Of a DNA stretch of 64,000 nt, positions 16,541 to 25,882 are shown one piece after another. The first letter of the stretch is position 1, and each line of letters starts with the position of its first letter. Below the pieces are notes generated by a model. The model was given only the letters and a program-made list of their open reading frames with translations, searched no databases and was not told the DNA's origin. The position numbers and the translations under genes are program-made. The DNA is from Psychrobacillus psychrotolerans. Lineage in GTDB: Bacteria; Bacillota; Bacilli; Bacillales_A; Planococcaceae. Where the stretch lies: NCBI RefSeq assembly GCF_900115805.1, contig NZ_FOXU01000006.1:124001-188000 (forward strand). Reading direction: 5' to 3'.

Positions 16541-17194
16541 CTGGAAAGTTTGGAGCATACATTTTCTGAGCAGGATACGCCGTTTTTTTATCGACGATTT
16601 GGTAAACGGATATTTGATGTGTTAGCTAGTTCAATGCTACTCGTTTTATTATTTCCAGCTATTATATGTTTGACTATTATTCTATTTATCTTCACAGGTA
16701 GTCCTGTTTTTTACAAGCAAACTAGGGCAGGATTACATAATCGATCCTTTATAATTTGGAAATTTCGAACAATGCATACGGAGGATATTGAGTCCAGTTT
16801 TCATCAATATGAATGGAAGGATGAAGTGCCACAAAACTTTTCTTTTACAACACCACCAACCTTAATAATTACAAAGCCGGGGAAGTTTTATAGGAAATAT
16901 AGTTTAGATGAAATTCCACAGCTTTGGAATGTCTTAAAAGGGGATATGAGTTTAATAGGTCCAAGGCCAGAAATCATTGAAATTACTAATCATTATTCTC
17001 CTACCCAAAAGAAACGCTTATTGGTAAAACCAGGTATCACAGGTTATGCGCAGGTGAATGGTCGATCCGCAATCACTCATGGGGAAAAGGTAAAACATGA
17101 TTTATATTATGTCAAGCATTGCTCTCTGTTACTTGACCTGAAGATTTTAATACGAACGATTTTTATAGTAGTTACAGGAAAAGGAGCTTGGTGA
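16541..17194 (+). CDS. priming undecaprenyl-phosphate sugar transferase
   Basis: A 217-residue enzyme that attaches the first sugar-1-phosphate to undecaprenyl phosphate at the membrane. One membrane segment (about residues 27-52) precedes the catalytic domain with KQTRAGLHNRSFIIWKFRTM, DEIPQLWNVLKGDMSLIGPRPE and KPGITGYAQVNGR. It is the short EpsL/PglC-like form without an N-terminal multi-helix domain. The only start correctly spaced (8 bp) from AAGGAG at 16527-16532 is CTG 16541. TTG 16520 lies before that site and TTG 16550 is 17 bp away. First gene of the polysaccharide locus. Confidence 0.88.
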   Translation: MESLEHTFSEQDTPFFYRRFGKRIFDVLASSMLLVLLFPAIICLTIILFIFTGSPVFYKQTRAGLHNRSFIIWKFRTMHTEDIESSFHQYEWKDEVPQNFSFTTPPTLIITKPGKFYRKYSLDEIPQLWNVLKGDMSLIGPRPEIIEITNHYSPTQKKRLLVKPGITGYAQVNGRSAITHGEKVKHDLYYVKHCSLLLDLKILIRTIFIVVTGKGAW

Positions 17195-17217
17195 AAAAAT
17201 CTAGGGAGGGATAGGGG

Positions 17218-17976
17218 GTGCTAGTTGATATTCATAATCACATTTTACCAGGGTTAGATGATGGACCTAGGACTATGGAAGAAGCTGTATTACTTGCAGA
17301 AAATGCTGTTGCTAATGGCATTACGCATGTTATCGCAACCCCTCATCATTTAGATAGAAAATATCGTAATTCTACCTTAGAGGTTAAAGCGGCAGTAGCA
17401 GGTTTATATAGAGAGCTGATACAAAGAAATATAAAATTGAAAATTCTACCAGGGCAAGAGATTCATTTATCAACAAATGTACTGATGGAACTTGAAAAAG
17501 ATCTTCTCACGCTCGCAAATAGTGGTAGGTATTTATTGATTGAATTTCCAAATGCTTATATACCAGCTGATACTCTAGATGTTATCTACAAAATACAGCT
17601 AAGAGGATGCATCCCGATCATTGTACACCCAGAAAGAAATAGAGTTCTTCGAAAAAACAAACAGTTACTTTACGAATACATATGTAAAGGAGCTCTTGTT
17701 CAAATTACAGCGTCTAGTGTACTCGGTCATAATGGTAGAAGTTTAAGAAAGTATACGAAAGAGCTTATCAAACATAATTTAGTGCACTTTATTTCATCGG
17801 ATGCTCACCATTATTTAAAAAGACCGTTCTTATTAAAAGAGGCATTGGAATATGTCAAAAGAGAGTTCTCCGAAAGTCATGCTAGTTATTATTGTGAAAA
17901 TGCAAAACATATCTTATATGGTACGGAGATTCAACCTCTACCACCTATTAGTTTTAAAAAATATTATTATATATAA
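17218..17976 (+). CDS. PHP-type tyrosine-protein phosphatase (CpsB/YwqE-like)
   Basis: A 252-residue metal-dependent phosphatase of the PHP fold that dephosphorylates the BY-kinase encoded nearby. Metal-binding motifs are DIHNHILPGLDDGP at the N-terminus, IATPHH near residue 40, GQEIHLS, HPERN near 138 and SSDAHH near 194. GTG 17218 follows AGGGAGGG. It is grouped with the chain-length regulator and kinase in the order typical of Firmicute capsule loci. Confidence 0.92.
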   Translation: MLVDIHNHILPGLDDGPRTMEEAVLLAENAVANGITHVIATPHHLDRKYRNSTLEVKAAVAGLYRELIQRNIKLKILPGQEIHLSTNVLMELEKDLLTLANSGRYLLIEFPNAYIPADTLDVIYKIQLRGCIPIIVHPERNRVLRKNKQLLYEYICKGALVQITASSVLGHNGRSLRKYTKELIKHNLVHFISSDAHHYLKRPFLLKEALEYVKREFSESHASYYCENAKHILYGTEIQPLPPISFKKYYYI

Positions 17977-18024
17977 CTTCGAATTGGATGTAATTTAAAT
18001 GGACAGGTATAAGGAGGGATCATT

Positions 18025-18768
18025 ATAGCGCAAGAAGCAATTAACTTACAAGAAGTATTCAAAATTATAAAGAAACGTTTTGCACTTATTATTACAATAT
18101 TAGTTTTATCTATGACGATTGCTGGTACTTTTAGTTACTATTACCTCACCCCAATATTTCAAGCATCTACTCAAATTCTCATAAATCAGAAGGAATTCGA
18201 TCAAAATCAATTTAGTAGTCAGGATATTAATACAAATCTTCAATTAATCAACACTTATAATGTCATTATTAAAAGCCCAGTTATTCTTTCCAAAGTTATA
18301 GATAACTTGAATCTAAAAACAACGCCAGAGTTACTTAATCAACAAATAATTGTGTCTAGTGAACAAAATTCACAGATTGTAAACGTTAGAGTAGAAGATA
18401 CTGATTTACAAGACGCCGTCGATATTGCAAATATGACAGCTAAAGTTTTTCAAGAAGAAATTATAGCTTTAATGAATGTCGATAACGTTAGTATTCTATC
18501 ACCTGCAGTATTCACTAAGGATACGCTACCTATAAAGCCAAATCTAATGCTTAATGTAGGGATAGCCGCAGTCATAGGCTTAATGATTGGAATTGGAATA
18601 ACCTTTCTAATGGAGTATTTAGATACTTCAATAAAAAACGAGCAGGATATTGGAGAGTTACTAGGTCTACCAATATTAGGTCTTATCAGTCCTATTTCAA
18701 ATAAATACCTAAAGAAAACAAAAGAACCTAAGTCACTCCATAGAAAGAGGGCAAAAAACCTTGTTTAA
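18025..18768 (+). CDS. Wzz-type chain-length/kinase-modulator protein (EpsA/CapA-like)
   Basis: A 247-residue membrane adaptor with two membrane segments (about residues 20-40 and 172-195) around an external loop. It activates the separate BY-kinase and helps set polymer length. The N-terminal AQEAINLQEVFKIIKKRF matches the usual cytoplasmic start of the family, yet no ATG, GTG or TTG exists between the in-frame TAA at 18010 and ATG 18112, which lies within the first membrane helix. AAGGAGGG (18011-18018) is 6 bp before ATA 18025 and 3 bp before ATT 18022, so a rare start is inferred. Confidence 0.82.
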   Translation: MAQEAINLQEVFKIIKKRFALIITILVLSMTIAGTFSYYYLTPIFQASTQILINQKEFDQNQFSSQDINTNLQLINTYNVIIKSPVILSKVIDNLNLKTTPELLNQQIIVSSEQNSQIVNVRVEDTDLQDAVDIANMTAKVFQEEIIALMNVDNVSILSPAVFTKDTLPIKPNLMLNVGIAAVIGLMIGIGITFLMEYLDTSIKNEQDIGELLGLPILGLISPISNKYLKKTKEPKSLHRKRAKNLV

Positions 18769-19453
18769 GAGAAGGAAGAAAGTTAAACCGATAGCTCGAA
18801 AACTTGTGACAAGCTCAAATCCCCAATCAATTATTTCTGAACAATTTCGTACAGTTCGAACAAACATCAAATTTTCCATGCCAAACAGAGAAATTAAAAC
18901 TCTTCTATTTACTTCTTCATCTATAGGAGAAGGAAAGTCCACAATAGCAGCGAATGTTGCCATTGTATTTGCGCAAGAAGGAAAAAAAGTACTCCTCATC
19001 GATGCGGACTTGAGAAAGCCGACGATGCATTATACATTTCTTAAAACAATTACTCCAGGACTAACTAATTTACTAACAGGTCATTGGAATCTAAACCAAG
19101 TAGTAAAAGAAACGGGAGTAAATGGATTAGATCTCATTACAAGTGGACCAATACCCTCCAACCCAGCAGAACTTTTAGGACTGCCTTCCATGGATATGTT
19201 AATCACAGAAGTAAAAGAGAAATACGATATCATCATATTTGATGCTCCACCAATATTGTCCGTTTCAGATGCACAAGTCCTCACAGACAAATGTGATGGT
19301 ACTATTCTAGTTATTAGCTCAGGTTCTACAGAAAAAGGTAATGCTATTAAAGCAAAAGAAGTACTCCAGGCTTCCAAAGCAAACATATTAGGAACTATTC
19401 TTAACAATTATAAAATTGGAAAAGATCATTATTATTATCAGTATTATGGGTAA
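18761..19453 (+). CDS. BY-type tyrosine kinase (EpsB/CapB/YwqD-like)
   Basis: A 230-residue cytoplasmic autokinase. Walker A is SSSIGEGKSTIAANVA, Walker A' is KVLLIDADLRKPTMH and Walker B is YDIIIFDAPP. The C-terminal tyrosine cluster HYYYQYYG is the autophosphorylation tail. As usual in Firmicutes it is separate from its membrane activator, whose gene it overlaps by 8 bp. TTG 18761 follows AGAAAGAGGG. It should act with the PHP phosphatase to cycle polysaccharide assembly. Confidence 0.92.
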   Translation: MFKRRKKVKPIARKLVTSSNPQSIISEQFRTVRTNIKFSMPNREIKTLLFTSSSIGEGKSTIAANVAIVFAQEGKKVLLIDADLRKPTMHYTFLKTITPGLTNLLTGHWNLNQVVKETGVNGLDLITSGPIPSNPAELLGLPSMDMLITEVKEKYDIIIFDAPPILSVSDAQVLTDKCDGTILVISSGSTEKGNAIKAKEVLQASKANILGTILNNYKIGKDHYYYQYYG

Positions 19454-19565
19454 GTGAATGTAAAAAGTACAACATTACTAGAAAGAATAAATTAACTTAA
19501 CAATGCAAATTGTTACTGTGTTATGTATTTCTAGATATGAAAAATTCATGAAGGGGGCTATTAAT

Positions 19566-20690
19566 ATAGAAATATTATTTAAGGATCCTATATATATCAC
19601 TAGGCCACTTCTTCCAAATCTTCAAGATGTTTATAGCAAACTCAGTGAAGTATGGGAAAGCAAGTGGCTTACTAACAATGGTCCTCAGCAGATTAACTTG
19701 GAAAAAGCATTAAAAGAATATTTGCATGTAGAAAATTTATCTTTATTTAACAATGGCACTTCCGCATTACTCTTAGGTTTAAAAGCATTAGACCTAACTG
19801 GAGAAGTGATTACTACTCCATTTACATTTCCTGCAACAGTTCAAGCACTCGATTGGAATAATTTAACTCCAATATTTTCTGACATAGACTCCACAACACT
19901 TACTCTAGATGCAGCAAAGATTGAATCCCTCATTACTGAAAAAACTACTGCAATCCTTGGTGTTCACACATTTGGAAATCCATGTGATGTTGAACAGATT
20001 CAACTAATTGCAAACAAATATAACTTAAAAGTAATTTACGATGGTGCCCATTCATTTGGGACTAGTTTAAATAATAAACCTATTGGCTATTACGGCGATA
20101 TGACGATGTTCAGCTTTCATGCCACGAAGCTTTTTAATACAGTCGAAGGTGGAGCACTGACCTTTAGTGACGCTAGTTTAGTTGAAAAACTTAGCCTTCT
20201 AAAGAATTTTGGGATAGCTAATCCAGAGGAAGTTGTGTTATCTGGTCTAAATGCAAAGTTAAACGAAATTCAGGCGGTAGTGGGACTTGAAGTATTAAAG
20301 CTTGTGGAAACCGAACGGAAAAAAAGACATGTAATAAAAAGAGCCTATGAATACTACTTAAAAGATGTACCAGGTATTAACGTGTTGACAAAATTAGAAG
20401 GTGATGACAGCAGTTACCAGTATTTTGTGATTCAAATAGAAGAAGAATTGTATGGTAAATCAAGAGATTGGTTACACGAGACACTAAAAGAGTACAACGT
20501 ATATACACGGAAATATTTCTATCCTTTATGCAGCGACTTTGAATGGTATGAACACCTGGAATCTGCTCAAAAAGTGAATCTTCCGATTGCACAAAAAGCG
20601 GTTAAACAAGTACTTGCTTTGCCATATTACGGTGAACTACAAATAGAGTCCGTGGAGAAGATTTGTAAAGTGATCCGTGATTCCATATGA
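19566..20690 (+). CDS. DegT/DnrJ/EryC1 sugar aminotransferase
   Basis: A 374-residue PLP enzyme that aminates a keto-sugar nucleotide. Family marks are [40 protein letters not shown] and [16 protein letters not shown], with the Schiff-base lysine in HATK. Next to rmlA and rmlB it most likely uses dTDP-4-keto-6-deoxyglucose, giving a dTDP-4-amino-4,6-dideoxyhexose (VioA/FdtB-like), which is inferred. The start is uncertain. AAGGGGG (19551-19557) is 8 bp before ATA 19566, while ATG 19548 precedes that site and has no ribosome site of its own. Confidence 0.85.
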   Translation: MEILFKDPIYITRPLLPNLQDVYSKLSEVWESKWLTNNGPQQINLEKALKEYLHVENLSLFNNGTSALLLGLKALDLTGEVITTPFTFPATVQALDWNNLTPIFSDIDSTTLTLDAAKIESLITEKTTAILGVHTFGNPCDVEQIQLIANKYNLKVIYDGAHSFGTSLNNKPIGYYGDMTMFSFHATKLFNTVEGGALTFSDASLVEKLSLLKNFGIANPEEVVLSGLNAKLNEIQAVVGLEVLKLVETERKKRHVIKRAYEYYLKDVPGINVLTKLEGDDSSYQYFVIQIEEELYGKSRDWLHETLKEYNVYTRKYFYPLCSDFEWYEHLESAQKVNLPIAQKAVKQVLALPYYGELQIESVEKICKVIRDSI

Positions 20691-21565
20691 AAGGAATTAT
20701 TTTAGCCGGTGGAACCGGTACTCGTTTATATCCACTAACAAAAGCTATCTCTAAACAAATGCTACCAGTTTACGATAAACCAATGGTTTATTATCCTCTT
20801 TCCGTTTTAATGCTTGCAGGAATAAGGGATGTACTAATTATTTCTACTCCTAGAGATATAGAAGGATTTCAAGAATTATTAGGTGACGGCACTAAAATAG
20901 GAATGGATTTGTCCTATGCAGTTCAAGATAATCCCACTGGTTTAGCGGAGGCCTTTATTATTGGGGAAGAGTTTATAGGTGATTCCCCGGTAGCACTAGT
21001 ACTTGGAGATAATATTTTTTATGGTTCTAATTTTGGATACACGGTACAGGAGTCAGCCTCTGCTTTATCAGAAGGGGCACTGATATTTGGATGTTATGTA
21101 AAAGATCCAAGAGCATATGGAGTTGTGGAAGTAGATGGACAAGGAAAACCTATTTCAATAGAAGAAAAACCGATTGAACCTAAATCTTTTTATGCAATAC
21201 CAGGATTATACTTTTTTGATAATAAAGTAATAAAAATTGCGAAAAAGGTAATTCCTTCTTCTCGTGGAGAAATAGAAATCACTTCTATTATAAATGAATA
21301 TCTTCAATTAGGAGAATTGAAAGTGAGAATAATGGGACGCGGTTTAGCATGGTTGGACACAGGAACCCATGAGTCTCTACTAGAAGCATCAAATTTTGTA
21401 GAAGCTATTCAAAATCGACAAGGATTATATGTATCTTGTATTGAGGAAATAGCTTATCGAAGAAATTATATATCGAAGGAACAATTACTCCAACTTGCAG
21501 AACCGTTAATGAAGACGAATTATGGCAAGTATTTGGTTGATGTTGCAAATTCAAATAGAGCTTAG
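20687..21565 (+). CDS. rfbA: glucose-1-phosphate thymidylyltransferase
   Basis: A 292-residue RmlA/RfbA enzyme making dTDP-glucose from dTTP and glucose-1-phosphate. The signature [20 protein letters not shown] and [17 protein letters not shown] are at the N-terminus, with VLGDNIFYG near residue 106 and [19 protein letters not shown] near 219. Length is the family norm. The ATG overlaps the TGA of the aminotransferase gene (ATGA at 20687-20690). Confidence 0.95.
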   Translation: MKGIILAGGTGTRLYPLTKAISKQMLPVYDKPMVYYPLSVLMLAGIRDVLIISTPRDIEGFQELLGDGTKIGMDLSYAVQDNPTGLAEAFIIGEEFIGDSPVALVLGDNIFYGSNFGYTVQESASALSEGALIFGCYVKDPRAYGVVEVDGQGKPISIEEKPIEPKSFYAIPGLYFFDNKVIKIAKKVIPSSRGEIEITSIINEYLQLGELKVRIMGRGLAWLDTGTHESLLEASNFVEAIQNRQGLYVSCIEEIAYRRNYISKEQLLQLAEPLMKTNYGKYLVDVANSNRA

Positions 21566-21576
21566 AGGAGATTAAG

Positions 21577-22578
21577 ATGAATATTTTAGTTACAGGTGGG
21601 GCTGGATTTATTGGCTCCAATTTCATTAAACATATGATATCAAGATACGAATACACCATTGTTAATCTAGATTCATTAACATACGCTGGAAATCTTCTGA
21701 ACTTAAAGGATATTGAAGATAGAGAATCATATCACTTTGTAAAAGGGGATATTTGTGATCATGAATTATTAACTAAACTCTTTCGACAGTTTGATATTCA
21801 GGTTGTTGTCCATTTTGCTGCTGAATCACATGTGGATAAGAGTATTGATAATCCTGAATTATTTATAAAAACCAATGTGTTAGGAACTCAAGCTTTGTTA
21901 AACGCGGCAAAACAATATTGGAAGATAAATAAAACCGACAAATATTGTAATGAATATAAGGAGAACGTTAAATTCATTCATATTTCGACTGATGAAGTAT
22001 ATGGTGCATTAGGAAAGGAAGGCTACTTTACCGAAGAGACTAATCTTTCACCAAATAGCCCCTATTCCGCATCAAAAGCATCCGCAGATATGATGGTACG
22101 TGCTTATTATGAAACGTATAAGCTACCAGTTGTTACTACAAGATGTTCGAATAATTATGGACCATACCAAAATTCCGAGAAGCTAATTCCATTAATTATT
22201 TCTCGTGCTTTAAATGACCTTTCTTTACCCTTATACGGCGATGGTAAGCAGGTGAGAGACTGGTTGCACGTAGAAGATCACTGCAATGCAATCAACACTG
22301 TTCTCCATAATGGAAGGCTTGGCGAAGTATATAACATAGGTGGAAATAATGAAAAAGAAAACATAGAAACGGTAAAACTGATACTAAATTTTTTAAACAA
22401 GAGTGAGGATTTAATCCAACTTGTAACGGATCGTCTAGGGCACGATAGGAGATATGCAATCGATAATTCTAAAATCAGTAAAGAGTTAGGGTGGACTCCT
22501 TCAATTAACTTTGATGAAGGTATTGAAAAAACAATTCATTGGTATATAGAAAATAGGGAAATGGGATTTAATTATTAG
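21577..22578 (+). CDS. rfbB: dTDP-glucose 4,6-dehydratase
   Basis: A 333-residue extended short-chain dehydrogenase (RmlB). The NAD-binding GGAGFIGSNFIKH is at the N-terminus, with HFAAESHVDKSIDNP near residue 81, the catalytic STDEVYG near 130 and the YSASKA tyrosine/lysine pair near 157. It converts dTDP-glucose to dTDP-4-keto-6-deoxyglucose. RmlC and RmlD are absent from the window, so the product goes to amination rather than to rhamnose, unless those genes lie elsewhere. Confidence 0.95.
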   Translation: MNILVTGGAGFIGSNFIKHMISRYEYTIVNLDSLTYAGNLLNLKDIEDRESYHFVKGDICDHELLTKLFRQFDIQVVVHFAAESHVDKSIDNPELFIKTNVLGTQALLNAAKQYWKINKTDKYCNEYKENVKFIHISTDEVYGALGKEGYFTEETNLSPNSPYSASKASADMMVRAYYETYKLPVVTTRCSNNYGPYQNSEKLIPLIISRALNDLSLPLYGDGKQVRDWLHVEDHCNAINTVLHNGRLGEVYNIGGNNEKENIETVKLILNFLNKSEDLIQLVTDRLGHDRRYAIDNSKISKELGWTPSINFDEGIEKTIHWYIENREMGFNY

Positions 22579-22698
22579 TAATTGTTTATATCATTTAACT
22601 TTATTATTGTTCCTTTTTGGAATGAAGATTTATCCAGGTTTAAGTCTTTCATAAGAGGAAATAATGCATCAAAATTCATTCGAAAACGGAGGGGAAAT

Positions 22699-23616
22699 TT
22701 GAAAGTATTAGTCACTGGAGCAGCAGGATTCATCGGATCTTACGTCGTGCAAGCTTTACTGGAAAAGGAAATCTCGGTAGTTGCAGTAGATAATTTATCA
22801 ACTGGAAAGCTAACTAATCTAACAGAAAATGTTCCTTTTTATAAAATAGATATTACCGATAAGGCTTTAGAAAATGTTTTTCAAACAGAATCTCCAGATT
22901 ATGTAATTCATTTGGCTGCACAATCATCAGTTATTGAATCAATGATCAACCCTGTAGAAGATTGTCAATCGAACATATTGGGCACTTTGAATATTTTACG
23001 CTTTGCAAAACAATATGGAGTGAAAAAATGCGTGGTAGCTTCTACAGCAGCGGTTTATGGAAATCCCACTATCTTTCCAGTTGGGGAAGATAGTAAATTG
23101 TCACCACTCTCTTTTTATGCACTTTCTAAACTATCTGCAGAAAACTATATCCTTCTTTATGAAAAATTATTTAATCTTAGTAGTACTATATTGCGATTTT
23201 CAAATGTTTATGGTCCTAAGCAACCAAATGGGGTTATTACAAGTCTCATAGAGTGTTTAGTAGAAGGAGAAACTCCTATTATTTATGATGGCAATCAAAC
23301 AAGGGATTTCATATACGTAAAAGATATTGCACAGGCATGTATTCAATCTATGCTATCAAAGCAAACTGGAATTTTTAATATTAGCTCTAATAGAGAATTA
23401 TCTATTAAACAATTATATAAAGAGATAACTGACGCAATGGGTGTTCATACAGAGCCTGTCTATGAGATCTTAAGAGATGGAGAAATTGAAAGAAGTGTAC
23501 TTTCGAATGTCAAAGCTATAGCTTCCTTAGGATGGACTCCAACTTATCACTTAGAAGAAGGCTTAAAAGAAACAATTAATCACTATGTAAATCTTAGTAT
23601 ATCAATAAATTATTAA
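22699..23616 (+). CDS. NAD-dependent nucleotide-sugar epimerase
   Basis: A 305-residue GalE-like extended SDR with VTGAAGFIGSYVVQALLEK at the N-terminus, HLAAQSSVIESM near residue 74, catalytic STAAVYG near 115 and YALSKLSAE near 142. TTG 22699 follows GGAGGGG. The frame runs 39 codons further upstream without family similarity, so the extension is rejected. It may interconvert UDP-Glc/UDP-Gal or the 4-amino-dideoxy sugar. The substrate is not deducible. Confidence 0.85.
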   Translation: MKVLVTGAAGFIGSYVVQALLEKEISVVAVDNLSTGKLTNLTENVPFYKIDITDKALENVFQTESPDYVIHLAAQSSVIESMINPVEDCQSNILGTLNILRFAKQYGVKKCVVASTAAVYGNPTIFPVGEDSKLSPLSFYALSKLSAENYILLYEKLFNLSSTILRFSNVYGPKQPNGVITSLIECLVEGETPIIYDGNQTRDFIYVKDIAQACIQSMLSKQTGIFNISSNRELSIKQLYKEITDAMGVHTEPVYEILRDGEIERSVLSNVKAIASLGWTPTYHLEEGLKETINHYVNLSISINY

Positions 23617-23675
23617 TCATATGTTTTTATAGGAAGAAATAAAAATGATAATTAATAGAAGATGGTGAGTGATTA

Positions 23676-24377
23676 ATGGATAAACCTGTGAAGAATGGAC
23701 AGAAGTTAGTAATTGTAGGAGCTGGGGAGTTTGCTGAAATAGCATACGAATACTTTACTTACGATTCTCCCTATGAAATTGCAGCTTTTACTGTTGAGAA
23801 AGATTATATAAAAACTGACCAACTTTATGAATTACCAGTCGTTCCCTTTGATGAGGTACATCGAGTTTATCCAATAAATGAATATAAAGCATTTGTTGCA
23901 GTTCCTTTTACAAATTTAAATAGATTAAGAACGAGGTTCTATCATGAAACGAAGAATAAAGGATATGAATTAGTAAGTTATATTAGTTCCAAAGCCTTTG
24001 TTTGGAGAAATGTAACAATTGGTGAAAATTGTTTTATCTTCGAAAATAATGTTTTGCAGCATCATGTTAATGTAGGGAATAACGTGATTTTATGGAGTGG
24101 AAATCATGTTGGTCACCGGTCAGTTATTAAGGATAATTGCTTTATTTCATCTCATGTAGTTATTGCAGGAAACTGTGAAATTGGCGAGAATTGTTTTATT
24201 GGAGTAAATAGTACTTTTAATGATGAGATAAAGGTTGGTAAGGATTGTTTTATATCCTCGGGAGCATTAGTCATTAAGAATGCGCCAGAAGGGAAAATAT
24301 ATAAAGGCAGCCCCGCGAAAGCATCATCAGTGGATGTATATAGATATTTCAATATAGAAAGTGAACTTGTCTTATGA
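23676..24377 (+). CDS. NeuD/PglD-type sugar acyltransferase
   Basis: A 233-residue protein with an N-terminal Rossmann-like nucleotide-sugar region (KLVIVGAGEFAEIAYEYF) and a C-terminal left-handed beta-helix of hexapeptide repeats (VTIGENCFIF, VNVGNNVIL, CEIGENCFIG, IKVGKDCFIS). The catalytic histidine is probably in WSGNHVGHRS. Together with RmlA, RmlB and the aminotransferase it is expected to N-acylate the 4-amino sugar, as VioB or FdtC do. The acyl group is unknown. Confidence 0.85.
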   Translation: MDKPVKNGQKLVIVGAGEFAEIAYEYFTYDSPYEIAAFTVEKDYIKTDQLYELPVVPFDEVHRVYPINEYKAFVAVPFTNLNRLRTRFYHETKNKGYELVSYISSKAFVWRNVTIGENCFIFENNVLQHHVNVGNNVILWSGNHVGHRSVIKDNCFISSHVVIAGNCEIGENCFIGVNSTFNDEIKVGKDCFISSGALVIKNAPEGKIYKGSPAKASSVDVYRYFNIESELVL

Positions 24378-24409
24378 TTTAATAAGCGCTATTCAATTAG
24401 TCAAAGTAC

Positions 24410-24453
24410 AAAAGGTAATATTTCGTTCATTAAGAGCGAAGTATTACCTTTTT
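24410..24453 (+). terminator. terminator inside the polysaccharide locus
   Basis: AAAAGGTAATA/TATTACCTTTTT outer stem plus an inner TTCG/CGAA stem, 32 bp after the acyltransferase stop. It splits the locus into two likely transcription units. The rest of 24454-24642 is A+T-rich, with no clear promoter recognised. Confidence 0.85.
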
Positions 24454-24642
24454 CTATGTTGTTTTATACTCTGCTTGTTATGTTTACTAATACCTTTTTT
24501 TACAATATTAATTTGCCAATTCTAATGGATATTCTCAAATTCCTAAAAGCTATTAATAATACAGAAGGCCCAAGCATAATATAAAAGAGACATGCTAAGG
24601 AAAGTAAGTCTTTTGTTAAGGTACAAAAATGAGGTGATTAAT

Positions 24643-25863
24643 ATAAAAAAAGATATAGGAATCTTATCCCAATACTTTTATCCGGAACATGTATCTACTG
24701 CAACTTTAATTACAGAACTTGCGATTGGTTTAAAAAAAAGAGGCTTAGATGTTACTGTAGTTTGCGGATATCCTCAAGAATTTGTATCTGATAATTATAA
24801 TGAAATACCCCAAAATGAGATTTTGGAAGGAGTAACGATTAAAAGGGTTAAATACACCACATTTAATAATAAGTCAAAGATTGGCCGTATATTTAACTTT
24901 TTTTCCCTTTTTATATCTATGTTAACTAAGTTTTTTTACTTAAGAAAATTTAAGAGGATCATTGTTTACTCCAACCCACCTATTTTGCCTTTAATCACTT
25001 ATTTATTAAAAAAATTTTACGGGACAGAATTTATATTTGTTGCTTTCGATGTTTATCCAGATAACGCGTTAAAGATTAATAGTATTAAAGAGAACGGATT
25101 AATACACAAGCTGATGAATTTTATTAATAGACGTGTATATTCAAATGCTTCTACTATTGTTCTTTTAGGTAATGAAATGAAAGATTATGTATTGAATCAT
25201 AAGATAGCTATAAGTTCGAAAAATTTACAAGTCATTCCTAATTGGTTTTCAAATGAAAAAATTCTCCAGAGTCCATTAGTAGTTAATGATGAATTCAAGA
25301 AAATTCAAGAAAATAATAAGTTCGTAGTCTTATATTCTGGCAATATGGGGCCAGTTCAGGATATGGAAACCATTTTACAGGGAATCTTAAGTTTCAAAAA
25401 TCACAAAGACATATTTTTTATTTTCTCTGGACACGGAAGTAAGGTTGAATATGTTAATAGTTTTTTAAAAAATAACAAAATAAACAATGCTAGAGTTTTT
25501 GGATTTCTTCATGGACAAGACTATGCCGATGCTTTATCTATAAGCAATGTCTGTTTGGTAAGTTTAGAAAAAGGTATTGAAGGCCTCGGCGTACCAAGTA
25601 AAACATATGGATATTTAGCAGCTGGAAAACCAGTAATTTCTATTATGGATCCTAATACGGATATTTCAAAAGACTTGGATGAGTTTAAATGCGGCGTGAA
25701 TATTGTACAAGGTGATTTAGATGGTTTTGAGAATGCTATAAATAAATACTATTTAAATTTGGCATTAATGGAAGGGGAGTCTAGTAATGCTAGAAAATTA
25801 TATGAAACAAAATACATTAGAGACCTTAATATCGATAAATATTATAAGTTAATCAAACTCTAA
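24643..25863 (+). CDS. glycosyltransferase family 4 (WbuB-like)
   Basis: A 406-residue cytoplasmic GT-B glycosyltransferase. The N-terminal GILSQYFYPEHVSTATLITELAIGL matches the WbuB/Fuc4NAc-transferase type. The donor-binding half has LYSGNMGPVQDMETIL, EGLGVPSKTYGYLAAGKPVI and a downstream acidic stretch. GAGGTG (24631-24636) is 6 bp before ATA 24643. The only classical in-frame candidates are GTG 24634, which overlaps that site, and codons without any ribosome site, so another rare ATA start is proposed. Confidence 0.82.
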   Translation: MKKDIGILSQYFYPEHVSTATLITELAIGLKKRGLDVTVVCGYPQEFVSDNYNEIPQNEILEGVTIKRVKYTTFNNKSKIGRIFNFFSLFISMLTKFFYLRKFKRIIVYSNPPILPLITYLLKKFYGTEFIFVAFDVYPDNALKINSIKENGLIHKLMNFINRRVYSNASTIVLLGNEMKDYVLNHKIAISSKNLQVIPNWFSNEKILQSPLVVNDEFKKIQENNKFVVLYSGNMGPVQDMETILQGILSFKNHKDIFFIFSGHGSKVEYVNSFLKNNKINNARVFGFLHGQDYADALSISNVCLVSLEKGIEGLGVPSKTYGYLAAGKPVISIMDPNTDISKDLDEFKCGVNIVQGDLDGFENAINKYYLNLALMEGESSNARKLYETKYIRDLNIDKYYKLIKL

Positions 25864-25882
25864 GGAAAGGATGTGACCTGGT

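Noticed and set aside
22582-22698. N-terminal extension of the epimerase
   Set aside because: The Rossmann motif normally starts within a few residues of the N-terminus, and GGAGGGG directly precedes TTG 22699.
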